Numbered from the stretch's first letter, positions 9,002-17,374 are shown. The stretch is DNA of 64,000 bases from Pedobacter cryoconitis (GCA_019352875.1 JAAAFW010000006.1:1802713-1866712), one strand, 5' to 3'. Notes: generated from the letters alone by a model not told the origin. Numbers and translations are program-made.

Positions 9002-9793
9002 TTAATCTATTCGTTTCCTGTTTAAAAAAGGGGCAGTTGCACGGTTCTGGTAACCATGAAGCCCGGCGTTAAACAGGATAATCAATGTACAGAGCAATGC
9101 TGTCCAGGCAACAGCAGGATTAACCTCCCAATTTTTCACGGCAATTCCAATTATTCCCCATGAAGCAGCACTCGCATACTCACGCATATTTCTTCGCCAG
9201 ATCATCAGAATAAAGATTGCAGTGGCAATAAACAGTAGTCCTATCGCCCATAGCTCAGGTTCCAATGGTGTACCTGACCATCCCACGGAGACAAGCCACG
9301 CCGCTATATTTACAATCACAGCTACGTTTACCCAGCCAAAATATAGGCTGAAAGGCCACCATATAAAAAATATAATTTGAGGCGGAGCGTCCCATCGTTC
9401 CATATTTGTACGCAATATAATTCTAAGCAGTGACAGAAAAAGAGCAAGGATCAGTATAACAGATAATCCAGGCATATCCTGTACAAAAGCAACCACCCAA
9501 GCCGCATTAAAAAGGTTTGCGAGAATAAAAGACCAGCCAATCTGTAAAACAAAGCTGGTATCTGCCTTTTTGGAAAACCAGTCACGGATCTGATAAATAC
9601 CAAATGCCAGTAAGCCCAGGTATATGAGGCCCCAAATACTGAATGCATATCCGGCAGGAGTGAGCAGGTGTTCGTATTTTGCAGAGATCTCACCGATGGC
9701 AGGATTCCCGAAGTATTTACTATTTACCAGGTAATTCACTGCAATTGTCAGGACTAATGACAGCAGATTTAAAATTTGTAAGGTTTTTTTCAT
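9002..9793 (-). CDS. TspO/MBR-like tryptophan-rich membrane protein
   Basis: A 263-residue integral membrane protein with about eight hydrophobic segments and many tryptophans (for example FSIWGLIYLG, FIWWPFSLYFGW). It resembles the tryptophan-rich sensory protein/TspO-like group, longer than classical five-helix TspO (about 160 residues). ATG at 9793 is preferred over the in-frame TTG at 9802. Classical TspO binds porphyrins and affects stress responses; whether this longer form does is unknown. It lies 48 bp downstream of the DtxR-type regulator on the same strand and is probably co-transcribed with it, tying it to metal control. Confidence 0.75.
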   Translation of the reverse strand: MKKTLQILNLLSLVLTIAVNYLVNSKYFGNPAIGEISAKYEHLLTPAGYAFSIWGLIYLGLLAFGIYQIRDWFSKKADTSFVLQIGWSFILANLFNAAWVVAFVQDMPGLSVILILALFLSLLRIILRTNMERWDAPPQIIFFIWWPFSLYFGWVNVAVIVNIAAWLVSVGWSGTPLEPELWAIGLLFIATAIFILMIWRRNMREYASAASWGIIGIAVKNWEVNPAVAWTALLCTLIILFNAGLHGYQNRATAPFLNRKRID

Positions 9794-9841
9794 CTTTGGC
9801 AAACTTTTAATTTAACCTGAAAATAAATCAGCTGATTAATG

Positions 9842-10501
9842 CTAACCGGGTATCAGCAGGATATTACTGGTCATCTTGCTGGAAACGGTTTGTGCCGGTC
9901 CACTGTTGATGGAGATGATCATAGACTGATCAAATTCCAGCTTATCCAGCACTTCGATGCTTGAACCCAATCCAAGCTGTAATTGTTTAAGATATTTCAG
10001 AAAAGGTGTACTTGTATCCCTCACGCTTCCTACTTTACCCTTATTGCCTACCTCCAGATCGCTCAGACGGATATTTGCATAAACTGGCATCTTTCCATTT
10101 TCTGCAGGGATAGGGTCCCCATGCGGATCAAAAGATGGATTGCCCAGAAAGGCATCCAGCTTTGCGGCGAGTCTGTCATCCTGAATATGTTCCAGCTGCT
10201 CAGCAATATCATGTACTTCGTCCCAGTCGTAGCCCAATTTCTCTACAAGGAAAACCTCCCAAAGACGGTGTTTACGGATAATATCAAGTGCTGACGCCTG
10301 TCCCGAGGCGGTAAGTTTAGCCCCTTTAACCTTATCATAGGAGATTAGAAGTTTCTCCTGAAGCTTCTTAATCATATCGATTACAGATGCCGGATTATTA
10401 TCCAATGCTGCTGCGATTGCTTTAGGGCTTACTTTCAGTCCATTCTGATCAATATGATAAATGGCTTTAAGATAGTTTTCTTCGGAGTAGGTTTTCTTCA
10501 T
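9842..10501 (-). CDS. DtxR/MntR-family metal-dependent transcriptional regulator
   Basis: A 219-residue DNA-binding regulator. ATG 10501 (MKKTYSEENYLKAIY) is preferred to an upstream in-frame start at 10519 because family members begin this way. Residues 1-60 form a winged helix (SPKAIAAALDNNPASVIDMIKKL), followed by the dimerisation/metal domain with RKHRLWEVFLVEKLGYDWDEVHDIAEQLEH, which supplies the His, Glu and Asp ligands typical of the primary Mn/Fe site. A C-terminal FeoA/SH3-like domain (from ~150) is present. It is divergent from a TonB receptor gene, with a DtxR-like palindrome between them (10547-10564). Expected to repress when Mn(II) or Fe(II) is plentiful; which metal is not readable. 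Confidence 0.9.
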   Translation of the reverse strand: MKKTYSEENYLKAIYHIDQNGLKVSPKAIAAALDNNPASVIDMIKKLQEKLLISYDKVKGAKLTASGQASALDIIRKHRLWEVFLVEKLGYDWDEVHDIAEQLEHIQDDRLAAKLDAFLGNPSFDPHGDPIPAENGKMPVYANIRLSDLEVGNKGKVGSVRDTSTPFLKYLKQLQLGLGSSIEVLDKLEFDQSMIISINSGPAQTVSSKMTSNILLIPG

Positions 10502-10546
10502 GATTGTGTCTGCATACAAAAATATAAATATTTAACCAGTTTTATT

Positions 10547-10564
10547 AATTAGGTTAATCTAATT
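10547..10564. promoter_or_regulatory. Candidate DtxR-type operator
   Basis: AATTAGGTTAATCTAATT is an 18-bp near-palindrome (one mismatched pair). Its TTAGGTTA half closely matches the established DtxR operator consensus, which starts TTAGGTTAG. It sits between the divergent DtxR-family gene and the TonB receptor gene and just upstream of a TATATTTG -7 box (10568-10575), the right place to repress the receptor and possibly the regulator itself. Confidence 0.6.
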
Positions 10565-10567
10565 ATA

Positions 10568-10575
10568 TATATTTG
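10568..10575 (+). promoter_or_regulatory. -7 promoter box of the TonB receptor gene
   Basis: TATATTTG matches the Bacteroidota -7 consensus TAnnTTTG. It lies 41 bp before the receptor ATG and 3 bp downstream of the candidate DtxR operator. No convincing TTG -33 element is seen at the usual spacing. Confidence 0.5.
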
Positions 10576-10616
10576 GCAAGTCTAATAAAAAATAAACTAT
10601 ACAACTAATTAATGTC

Positions 10617-12872
10617 ATGAGACTATTTTTAAGCTTTATACTCTTGCTTCCCGGATTGTATACCTATGCACAGCAGGGGCAACTTTCCGGCGAAATTACT
10701 GCAGCCGGAAAACCATTAAAAGGCATTCAACTCGAATTGAGGAAAAACAACATCCGTGTGGAAACTGATAGCAGCGGACTATTTCAGTTCAAAGACGTCC
10801 CCGCAGGGAAATATCAGCTTACGGCAGGAGGCACCGGCTATTTTCAGCAAACGGTACCGGTTACCGTTATTGCGGACAGCACCGTGCAGATTAATATGGT
10901 ATTAAAAGCAGACGCAGATGATTTGAATGAAATTGTGATAACTGGCACAATGAAGGCTGTGAGCAAGCTCGAAAGTCCAATTCCTGTTGAGGTTTATACA
11001 CCCGCTTTTTTCAGGAAAAATCCAACTCCGAGTTTATTTGAAGCTGTTGGACAGATTAATGGTGTGCGGCCGCAGATTAATTGCAGTATCTGCAATACAG
11101 GGGATATACATATTAATGGAATGGAGGGACCTTATACTTTGATCCTGATAGATGGAATGCCTATTGTGAGCAGTCTGTCTAGTGTTTATGGCCTGAGTGG
11201 TATTCCAAATAGTCTGGTGGAGCGTATAGAAGTAGTAAAAGGACCTGCTTCTTCTCTTTATGGTTCGGAGGCAATGGGCGGTGTAATTAACGTGATTACA
11301 AAGAATGCAGTCAAAGCACCTTTATTTAGTTTCGATGCTTTTAGTACGTCCTGGAGAGAGTATAATGTAGACGCAGGTGTCAGGTTCAGAGGAAAGCAAT
11401 GGAACAGTCTGCTGGGTATTAACTACTTTAATGCACAGCATCCAATGGATAATAATGGGGATGGTTTTACAGACCTGACTATGCAGCACCGGATCTCTGT
11501 GTTTAACAAATGGAACTTTACCCGAAAAGAAAACCGGGAGGCCAGTGTAGCCGCACGTTTTGTAAATGAAGATCGCTGGGGCGGGCAAATGGACTGGACA
11601 AAAGCAGACCGTGGTTCCGATGAAGTTTATGGTGAAAGCATTTATACCCGCAGATGGGAACTGATCGGTGTATACCAGTTACCGTTTAAAGAAAAAATCA
11701 TGACGCAGTTTTCTTATAACTGGCACGATCAGAATTCTTATTATGGAGATGTACCGTATATGGCTACGCAAAAGAACTATTTTGCACAGATGTACTGGAA
11801 CAAGGATCTGGGTAAACGGCATAATCTTTTACTGGGCGGTACATTCCGCTATAACTGGTACGATGATAATACGCCAGCTACCTCCAGCACAGATGGGTTA
11901 AGCAATCAACCTGCTAAAACCCCTTTACCTGGAATTTTTATCCAGGACGAATGGAAAATATCAGATAAGAATACACTGCTGGCTGGTTACCGTTATGATC
12001 ATGATCGCAACCACGGCTCTATTCACTCGCCAAGAATTGCTTATCAATACACCAAAAATCAGCGAAATACGCTAAGATTTAGTATGGGTACAGGTTTTCG
12101 CGTTGTGAATCTATTTACAGAAGATCATGCTGCGCTGACCGGAGCGAGGGAGGTTGTGATTACAGAGGCTTTGCAACCGGAAAGATCTTATAACAGTAAT
12201 TTGAATTATGTATGGAAGATACCTGCTGACTTTGGTTTATTAAACATTGATGCAACCGGGTTCTACAGTTATTTTACCAATAAAATTGTAGGTGATTTCG
12301 ATGTGGATCCTACTAAAATTATTTATTCTAATTTAAACGGGCACGCCATCTCCAGAGGATTTTCACTAAATACCGAACTGGTCTTAAATTCACCCTTACG
12401 TATCACAGCTGGATTAACTTATGCAGATGTATATCTGGTAGATAAGAACGAAGCAGGGATCAAAGAAAAAACCAGGCAGCTGCATGCACCGGTATGGAGT
12501 GGTACTTATGGTTTAACCTATACGTTTCCGGGAGACTTTATCATAGATTTGACTGGAGTATTTACAGGACCAATGCGTTTACCTATTCAGCCGGAAGATT
12601 ACCGTCCGGAATACTCACCCTGGTTTAATATTGCGAATATTCAGCTGACAAAGAAATTAAAACATGGTGTGGAGATCTATGGCGGTGTGAAGAATCTGTT
12701 TAATTTTGTACCGAAAGATGTATTAATGAGGCCATTTGATCCTTTTAATAAAACTGCAGATGACCCCATAAGTAACCCAAAAGGATACACTTTTGATACT
12801 GCTTATAATTATGCACCGCTACAGGGAATAAGGGTGTTTGCGGGCCTGCGTTATCAAATTGACTGGAAGTGA
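10617..12872 (+). CDS. TonB-dependent outer-membrane receptor, Cys-x-x-Cys plug
   Basis: A 751-residue TonB-dependent receptor. A signal peptide (to about residue 19) is followed by a carboxypeptidase-regulatory-like beta domain (~20-97), a TonB-box-like DDLNEIVITGT near residue 100, the plug (~115-230) and a 22-strand-type barrel ending in an aromatic/charged tail. The plug holds CSIC (C156, C159) followed by NTGDIHINGMEGPYT and IDGMPIVSSLSSVYGL, a pattern of a receptor subgroup that I associate from memory with heme or metal uptake. It is divergent from a DtxR-family gene and followed 71 bp later by a TerC gene. The substrate is most likely a metal ion or metal complex; that is inference from context. 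Confidence 0.9.
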   Translation: MRLFLSFILLLPGLYTYAQQGQLSGEITAAGKPLKGIQLELRKNNIRVETDSSGLFQFKDVPAGKYQLTAGGTGYFQQTVPVTVIADSTVQINMVLKADADDLNEIVITGTMKAVSKLESPIPVEVYTPAFFRKNPTPSLFEAVGQINGVRPQINCSICNTGDIHINGMEGPYTLILIDGMPIVSSLSSVYGLSGIPNSLVERIEVVKGPASSLYGSEAMGGVINVITKNAVKAPLFSFDAFSTSWREYNVDAGVRFRGKQWNSLLGINYFNAQHPMDNNGDGFTDLTMQHRISVFNKWNFTRKENREASVAARFVNEDRWGGQMDWTKADRGSDEVYGESIYTRRWELIGVYQLPFKEKIMTQFSYNWHDQNSYYGDVPYMATQKNYFAQMYWNKDLGKRHNLLLGGTFRYNWYDDNTPATSSTDGLSNQPAKTPLPGIFIQDEWKISDKNTLLAGYRYDHDRNHGSIHSPRIAYQYTKNQRNTLRFSMGTGFRVVNLFTEDHAALTGAREVVITEALQPERSYNSNLNYVWKIPADFGLLNIDATGFYSYFTNKIVGDFDVDPTKIIYSNLNGHAISRGFSLNTELVLNSPLRITAGLTYADVYLVDKNEAGIKEKTRQLHAPVWSGTYGLTYTFPGDFIIDLTGVFTGPMRLPIQPEDYRPEYSPWFNIANIQLTKKLKHGVEIYGGVKNLFNFVPKDVLMRPFDPFNKTADDPISNPKGYTFDTAYNYAPLQGIRVFAGLRYQIDWK

Positions 12873-12943
12873 TGTATAGAAAGATAAAAACATTTGCCAT
12901 CTTTTAGGTTTAATATTTGTTAGCCTTCCGATCAATTGTTTTT

Positions 12944-13714
12944 ATGGAGTTACTGCATTCACTTTTTGGCGACGACCTCAGGGCCGCCTTACTTATTATT
13001 CTTAACCTGATAGTTATCGAAAGCCTGTTGTCTGTCGATAACGCAGCAGTACTGGCAACAATTGTAATGGATTTGCCAAAAGATCAGCGGAGCAAAGCTT
13101 TAAAATATGGAATAATCGGAGCCTATGTTTTTCGGGGGATTTGCTTGCTGATCGCTTCCTGGCTAGTGAAAATATGGTGGTTAAAACCATTGGGTGGGTT
13201 CTATCTGCTTTATTTGGCCCTGTCTTACTTTTTTAAAAAGAAGGAACCTGAAATATCTCCTGAAGTGGAAGCCATTCAGAAAAAGCAGAATTGGTTGTAC
13301 CGCTCAACAATCGGGCTGTTGGGTACGTTCTGGGCAACGGTAGCACTGGTCGAAGTAATGGATCTGGCGTTTTCTATTGATAATGTATTTGCAGCAGTAG
13401 CATTTACTGATAAAATGGGATTGATTTATACAGGAGTATTTATAGGAATACTGGCTATGCGGCTGGTGGCTCAATTCTTTGTGAAGCTGATGGAAAAATT
13501 CAAATTTCTGGAAACAGCAGCATTTCTGGTAATCGGGCTTTTAGGGTTGAAATTGAGTTCGTCTCTCTATGTTCATTTTAGCCCGGATTCAAGCCTGGCT
13601 ATTTTTCTGGAGGGCGAAAAAACAGATCTGTATGTTTCTGTGCTCACTGTCGCAGTTTTCATATTACCGGTGCTGAGTTCTCTCTTGTTTAACTTTCCGA
13701 AAAAGCAAGTCTGA
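12944..13714 (+). CDS. TerC-family integral membrane protein (probable metal exporter)
   Basis: A 256-residue membrane protein with about seven to nine helices. The two family signatures are present: LLSVDNAAVLATIV near the N-terminus and LAFSIDNVFAAVAF in the middle, each with an intramembrane Asp-Asn pair expected to bind metal. ATG 12944 (MELLHSLFG) is preferred to the upstream in-frame TTG at 12917. TerC/Alx-type proteins in other bacteria export Mn(II) or support metalation of secreted enzymes. It lies 71 bp after the TonB receptor with no terminator between, so a joint transcript under DtxR-type control is plausible. Confidence 0.85.
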   Translation: MELLHSLFGDDLRAALLIILNLIVIESLLSVDNAAVLATIVMDLPKDQRSKALKYGIIGAYVFRGICLLIASWLVKIWWLKPLGGFYLLYLALSYFFKKKEPEISPEVEAIQKKQNWLYRSTIGLLGTFWATVALVEVMDLAFSIDNVFAAVAFTDKMGLIYTGVFIGILAMRLVAQFFVKLMEKFKFLETAAFLVIGLLGLKLSSSLYVHFSPDSSLAIFLEGEKTDLYVSVLTVAVFILPVLSSLLFNFPKKQV

Positions 13715-13716
13715 AA

Positions 13717-13757
13717 ATAGATTTTTACTGGTTTTAAATAGATTTTAACCGGTTTGA
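13717..13757 (+). repeat. Imperfect tandem repeat of about 21 bp
   Basis: Two adjacent copies of AATAGATTTT(T)A(A)C(T/C)GGTTT occupy about 13717-13737 and 13738-13757 between terC and the repeat-protein gene. No function is evident; it could be a regulatory site or a small local duplication. Confidence 0.4.
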
Positions 13758-13877
13758 TGAAAATTGTGCGCTGTTAACTCCGTGATTGTCAAAAAAATAT
13801 ACATGTCAACAGTTATTTGGTAAAATCTTTGTGTAAATTGAGTTGACGTAAGATTAACGGATTTAAACTCAGAACTC

Positions 13878-14360
13878 ATGAAAAGATTACTTTCTTTATT
13901 TGCTGTACTCAGTCTGTGTATCAGCATGAGCATGGCACAAACTACTGTACCTGCTACCCGGTTAAAAAAAGATGGTACGCCTGATAAGCGTTATTCTACT
14001 ACAAAGGAAACCAAACCTGAGGTAAAACTTAAAAAGGATGGAACTCCGGACAAACGTTATGCCCCCTCTAAAGCTGCTACGGACCCGGCTGTTAAATTAA
14101 AAAAAGACGGAACACCGGATAAGAGATATACAACCACAGGGACAGCTACGACAGTAACTAAGCCTGAGGATGTTAAAACGCTTAAGAAAGTAAGCACCGC
14201 TCCATCCAGAACAACAGCTGCGGTTAAAGATTACAAACCGACTGTTGACAGGAGTCTTTCCGGGCCAAATGGTGAGCAGATCCTTACAGGACCACGTGGT
14301 GGAAAATACTACATCAACAAGAATGGGAACAAAACCTATGTAAAAAGGGAAGCTAATTAG
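13878..14360 (+). CDS. Secreted protein with three LKKDGTPDKRY repeats and GGKYY tail
   Basis: A 160-residue exported, very basic protein. Residues 1-20 are a signal peptide ending SMAQ. The mature part has three exact copies of the 11-residue motif LKKDGTPDKRY at residues 29-39, 51-61 and 74-84, joined by Thr/Ala-rich linkers; the copies use different codons, which argues for selection on the protein. The C-terminus (GPRGGKYYINKNGNKTYVKR) resembles the small basic adaptor motif found in some viral and bacterial proteins. No enzyme motif is present. Similar DGTPDKR repeats occur in other Bacteroidota of unknown function; the basic character suggests binding to acidic surface polymer or DNA, which is only inference. 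A rho-independent terminator follows. Confidence 0.8.
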   Translation: MKRLLSLFAVLSLCISMSMAQTTVPATRLKKDGTPDKRYSTTKETKPEVKLKKDGTPDKRYAPSKAATDPAVKLKKDGTPDKRYTTTGTATTVTKPEDVKTLKKVSTAPSRTTAAVKDYKPTVDRSLSGPNGEQILTGPRGGKYYINKNGNKTYVKREAN

Positions 14361-14401
14361 AAAAACAGGTCAGATACTATTCAGAAATATGTAATTTGTT
14401 T

Positions 14402-14431
14402 GCCGGATATATTTCGTATCCGGCTTTTTTA
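14402..14431 (+). terminator. Rho-independent terminator
   Basis: GCCGGATA (14402-14409) pairs with TATCCGGC (14417-14424) around a 7-base loop and is followed by a T-run. It ends the repeat-protein transcript and lies immediately before the next start codon at 14444. Confidence 0.8.
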
Positions 14432-14443
14432 TTTTAAGAAATT

Positions 14444-14917
14444 ATGAAATTATCTTTTTTTTCAATTTTGCTTGCCTTGGGTCTTTTCTGCAGTCGTACT
14501 GCCGTAGCCCAGCAACAACCAGCACCACAAACTGCTGTTTTGAATCATATTGCGGTTTACGTGACCGAGTTGAAACGGAGTGCAGATTTTTATACTTCAG
14601 TATTAAAGCTGCAATTAATGGAGGAGCCGTTTAAGGATGGTAAACATGTTTGGTACACGTTAGGTCCTGCTGGTCAGTTACATTTAATTCAGGGCGCTTT
14701 ACAGCCTGTGAACCCAAATAAGAATGAACACCTTTGTTTTAGTGTAGTCTCTATAGACGAATTCATTGCAGGTCTTAACAAACAAAAGATCCATTTTGAA
14801 GACTGGGGTGGAGGTGCTGACAAAGTAACGTTACGTGTTGACGGCGTCAAACAAATTTATTTCCAGGATCCTGATGGGCACTGGATAGAAATCAACGACG
14901 AAAGAAAAGGAAAATAA
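14444..14917 (+). CDS. Exported VOC/glyoxalase-fold protein
   Basis: A 157-residue protein with a signal peptide (to about residue 23, TAVAQQQ) and a single vicinal-oxygen-chelate domain (~30-153). The VOC pattern is seen as LNHIAVYVTELKRSADFYTSVLKL at the start (metal His33-like), and FQDPDGHWIEIND at the end (Glu as the metal ligand). Family members include glyoxalase I, fosfomycin-resistance proteins and dioxygenases, but those are usually cytosolic; export is unusual and the substrate is not known. Its start lies 13 bp after the upstream terminator and 35 bp before nhaA. Confidence 0.8.
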   Translation: MKLSFFSILLALGLFCSRTAVAQQQPAPQTAVLNHIAVYVTELKRSADFYTSVLKLQLMEEPFKDGKHVWYTLGPAGQLHLIQGALQPVNPNKNEHLCFSVVSIDEFIAGLNKQKIHFEDWGGGADKVTLRVDGVKQIYFQDPDGHWIEINDERKGK

Positions 14918-14929
14918 AGACCTTTATCT

Positions 14930-14937
14930 TATTTTTG
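14930..14937 (+). promoter_or_regulatory. -7 promoter box of nhaA
   Basis: TATTTTTG fits TAnnTTTG and ends 14 bp before the nhaA ATG (14952), which would give a very short leader. Confidence 0.4.
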
Positions 14938-14951
14938 TCAAAACCCTCCCC

Positions 14952-16274
14952 ATGCAACAGATCCCACGTAGTACCATAGAGAAAATTATTGCTCCTGTGC
15001 ACCGTTTTATTAATCTGGAATATACAGGCGGAATTGTACTCTGCTGCAGTGTTCTGGTTGCGATAATATGGGCGAATTCTTCGTTTGCAGATGCTTACCA
15101 TCATTTATGGGAAATTAACTTCAGTGTTGGTTTTGCCGGGTTTACACTGAACCATCCATTGCATATCTGGATTAACGACGGGCTAATGGCCTTGTTTTTC
15201 TTTGTCATCGGACTTGAGCTTAAGCGCGAATTTATGGATGGTGAACTCTCTACCCTTCAGAAAGCGTCATTGCCAATGATGGCGGCACTGGGTGGTATGC
15301 TTGTGCCTGCATTGATTTATTGGTTTATGAACCGTGGAACCACTGCCTCCCATGGCTGGGGTATTCCGATGGCTACAGATATTGCTTTTGCGTTGGCCCT
15401 GCTTTCTATGGCGGGTAAACATATTCCGCCTTCTGTTAAAGTATTTCTTTCTGCACTTGCTGTTGCCGACGATCTGGGAGCAGTGCTGGTCATCGCTTTC
15501 TTTTATACTGAAAATCTTAACTTCATTCCGCTTGCGTTTGCAGCAGGACTATTAGTTATCCTTTTTGCCGGAAACAGATTAGGTATCAGGGCTGTCGCAT
15601 TTTACCTGATCATCGGATTGGGTGTCTGGGCTGGCTTTCTTCTTTCAGGAGTACACGCAACTATTGCCGGTGTGCTGGTTGCTTTTACAATTCCTGCAGT
15701 GAGAAAAATCGATGAGAAACTGTTTTCATCTAATCTCAGACGACTTTCAGACGAGTTCGAAAAGGACATACCGCAAAGCGGAACATTTACTACAGCTCAC
15801 CAGCACCATACGATAGAGGAGGTTAAAACACTGGCACTGGCAGCGGAAACCCCATTGCAAAAAATTGAACATGCACTGCATCCATGGGTTGCATTTTTGA
15901 TTATGCCTTTATTTGCACTGGCAAATGCAGGAATTATTATCGGCTCCGATTTCTTTACAGCTATACAGAATCCGGTTAGTTTCGGAGTAATTCTGGGACT
16001 CATCGTTGGTAAGTTTGTAGGTGTTCTTGTTTTTACATGGCTGATGGTTGCCAGCGGCTTGTCGCGGCTTCCCGAAAATGCGGAATGGAAGCATATTACA
16101 GGTCTGGCTTTATTAGCAGGAGTTGGTTTTACTATGTCTCTGTTTATCAGTAATCTGGCATTTCAGGAACTTGTGTACATTGAGCAGGCGAAATATGGAA
16201 TTTTACTGGCTTCGATTATCGCAGGAACCCTTGGTCTGACTATGCTTAAATTAACGGCTAAGTCTAAAACTTAA
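14952..16274 (+). CDS. nhaA: Na+/H+ antiporter NhaA
   Basis: A 440-residue inner-membrane antiporter exchanging cytosolic Na+ for two protons, important for pH and salt balance. NhaA features are GLELKREFMDGELS, the MATDIAFALALL unwound helix IV and SALAVADDLGAVLVIAFFY with the paired transport aspartates D173/D174 (D163/D164 in E. coli). It is longer than E. coli NhaA (388 residues) because of a cytosolic linker (about residues 255-300) containing AHQHHTIEE, a histidine cluster that could serve pH sensing; this is inference. It lies 35 bp after the VOC gene but has its own -7 box. Confidence 0.95.
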   Translation: MQQIPRSTIEKIIAPVHRFINLEYTGGIVLCCSVLVAIIWANSSFADAYHHLWEINFSVGFAGFTLNHPLHIWINDGLMALFFFVIGLELKREFMDGELSTLQKASLPMMAALGGMLVPALIYWFMNRGTTASHGWGIPMATDIAFALALLSMAGKHIPPSVKVFLSALAVADDLGAVLVIAFFYTENLNFIPLAFAAGLLVILFAGNRLGIRAVAFYLIIGLGVWAGFLLSGVHATIAGVLVAFTIPAVRKIDEKLFSSNLRRLSDEFEKDIPQSGTFTTAHQHHTIEEVKTLALAAETPLQKIEHALHPWVAFLIMPLFALANAGIIIGSDFFTAIQNPVSFGVILGLIVGKFVGVLVFTWLMVASGLSRLPENAEWKHITGLALLAGVGFTMSLFISNLAFQELVYIEQAKYGILLASIIAGTLGLTMLKLTAKSKT

Positions 16275-16368
16275 CTTAGAATGCCATCTACAGGTCATTA
16301 GCCCGTATGTAGCGCTTTTTTTGCAAACACTTTTATTGATTTCCTGTTCTAAAAAGAAAAGGAAAATT

Positions 16369-16677
16369 ATGACATTCAGAAAAAATATATCCCGGGGCAC
16401 AAATTGTTCTACGCTGATAGTAGTGGGTGTACTTGCTGTTTCGGGTATTGTGATGGCCCTTAAATACGCCTATGACAGCGGACCTAAAGCAAAAAAAAGA
16501 AAGGGTAATAATGGAGATAGATTGCAGGAAGATTTGCGTGAAAAAGTAAGAGACCATGCCAGTCAGCTACTGCCACGTGGCAAGCAGCATAGCCCGGTAA
16601 GGCACACGATTAAATCAGATCTCCCTAAATCCAGACAGCTTCCTCCTGATCCGGATAATTATGATCCTCAATTTTAA
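16369..16677 (+). CDS. Small single-pass membrane protein, unknown function
   Basis: A 102-residue protein starting at ATG 16369 after a purine-rich leader (AAAAAGAAAAGGAAAA); an upstream in-frame TTG at 16321 is less likely. Residues ~13-30 (STLIVVGVLAVSGIVMALKYA) form one membrane segment, followed by a lysine-rich, polar cytosolic tail ending in PPDPDNYDPQF. The arrangement recalls YtxH-type small stress proteins, but the similarity is only in architecture. It stands alone and is followed by a terminator. Confidence 0.6.
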   Translation: MTFRKNISRGTNCSTLIVVGVLAVSGIVMALKYAYDSGPKAKKRKGNNGDRLQEDLREKVRDHASQLLPRGKQHSPVRHTIKSDLPKSRQLPPDPDNYDPQF

Positions 16678-16710
16678 CGTGTCTCAATATATTTTCAGCC
16701 CTAGCGAAAC

Positions 16711-16738
16711 GCCCCAGTTATTTCCCGGGGCTTTTTTT
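16711..16738 (+). terminator. Rho-independent terminator
   Basis: GCCCC (16711-16715) pairs with GGGGC (16727-16731) and is followed by seven Ts. It terminates the small membrane-protein gene. Confidence 0.75.
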
Positions 16739-16895
16739 ATAAATAAGCTACTGGTTATTATGTAGAAGGGCAGATCTTATGTCGGGGTTTGTAAAGGTAT
16801 TTCTAATGTAATATTAAACAGACAAATGGAATTCAGGAAAACTTTTAATCAGATCGAGCGTTTATAAGGTTAAAAAATAAGCTGACTGGAATACT

Positions 16896-17279
16896 ATGTC
16901 TTATAAAATACTTTTAATAGAGAACGACGAGAAATTGGTCGAAGTTCTGCGGGAAATTCTGGAAAATGCAGGGCATCAGCTTCATGTACTTCCAGAAACA
17001 TACGATATCAGACCTATTGTGACTGAATTTAAGCCTGATTTGGTCTTACTGGATTTCTTATTGCCCGGAATTAACGGAGGGGAACTTTGTTCCCAATTGA
17101 AGCGAATGGAGCAACACCAGCACATTCCGGTAATTATCATGTCGGCATTCCCCAGGGTAATGCTTTCATTGGGAGATTATGGCTGCAATGCATTTATAGC
17201 AAAGCCGTTTGATCTGAATAATTTACTGGAACAGATAGAAGATTGTATTCACGAGCCAGACCGTAGTTTTCTTGCTTGA
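16896..17279 (+). CDS. Single-domain response regulator (receiver only)
   Basis: A 127-residue stand-alone receiver domain. The phosphorylation site is D53 in LVLLDFLLPG, the acidic metal-binding position is D11 in IENDEK, the switch residue S83 (IIMSA) and the conserved K103 (IAKPFD) are present. There is no output domain, so it should act by protein-protein contact, as CheY or Spo0F do, with a kinase encoded elsewhere. It is monocistronic: a 218-bp gap precedes it and a strong palindromic terminator follows. Confidence 0.9.
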   Translation: MSYKILLIENDEKLVEVLREILENAGHQLHVLPETYDIRPIVTEFKPDLVLLDFLLPGINGGELCSQLKRMEQHQHIPVIIMSAFPRVMLSLGDYGCNAFIAKPFDLNNLLEQIEDCIHEPDRSFLA

Positions 17280-17328
17280 AAACAAATTGGCCGCTCTACT
17301 GAGGCCATATAAACAAATACGTTTGTAG

Positions 17329-17374
17329 CTAAAAAAACAGCCCCTGTCCATATGGACAGGGGCTGTTTTTTTAG
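17329..17374. terminator. Bidirectional palindromic terminator
   Basis: A 42-bp perfect palindrome (17331-17372) with a CAGCCCCTGTCC stem core flanked by A7 and T7, extended by two more pairs to 17329-17374. It serves the convergent receiver gene (plus) and the sodium symporter gene (minus). Confidence 0.9.

Noticed and set aside
13962..14129. CRISPR or DNA-level repeat array
   Set aside because: The three copies differ at synonymous positions and are in frame, so the repeat is at the protein level.
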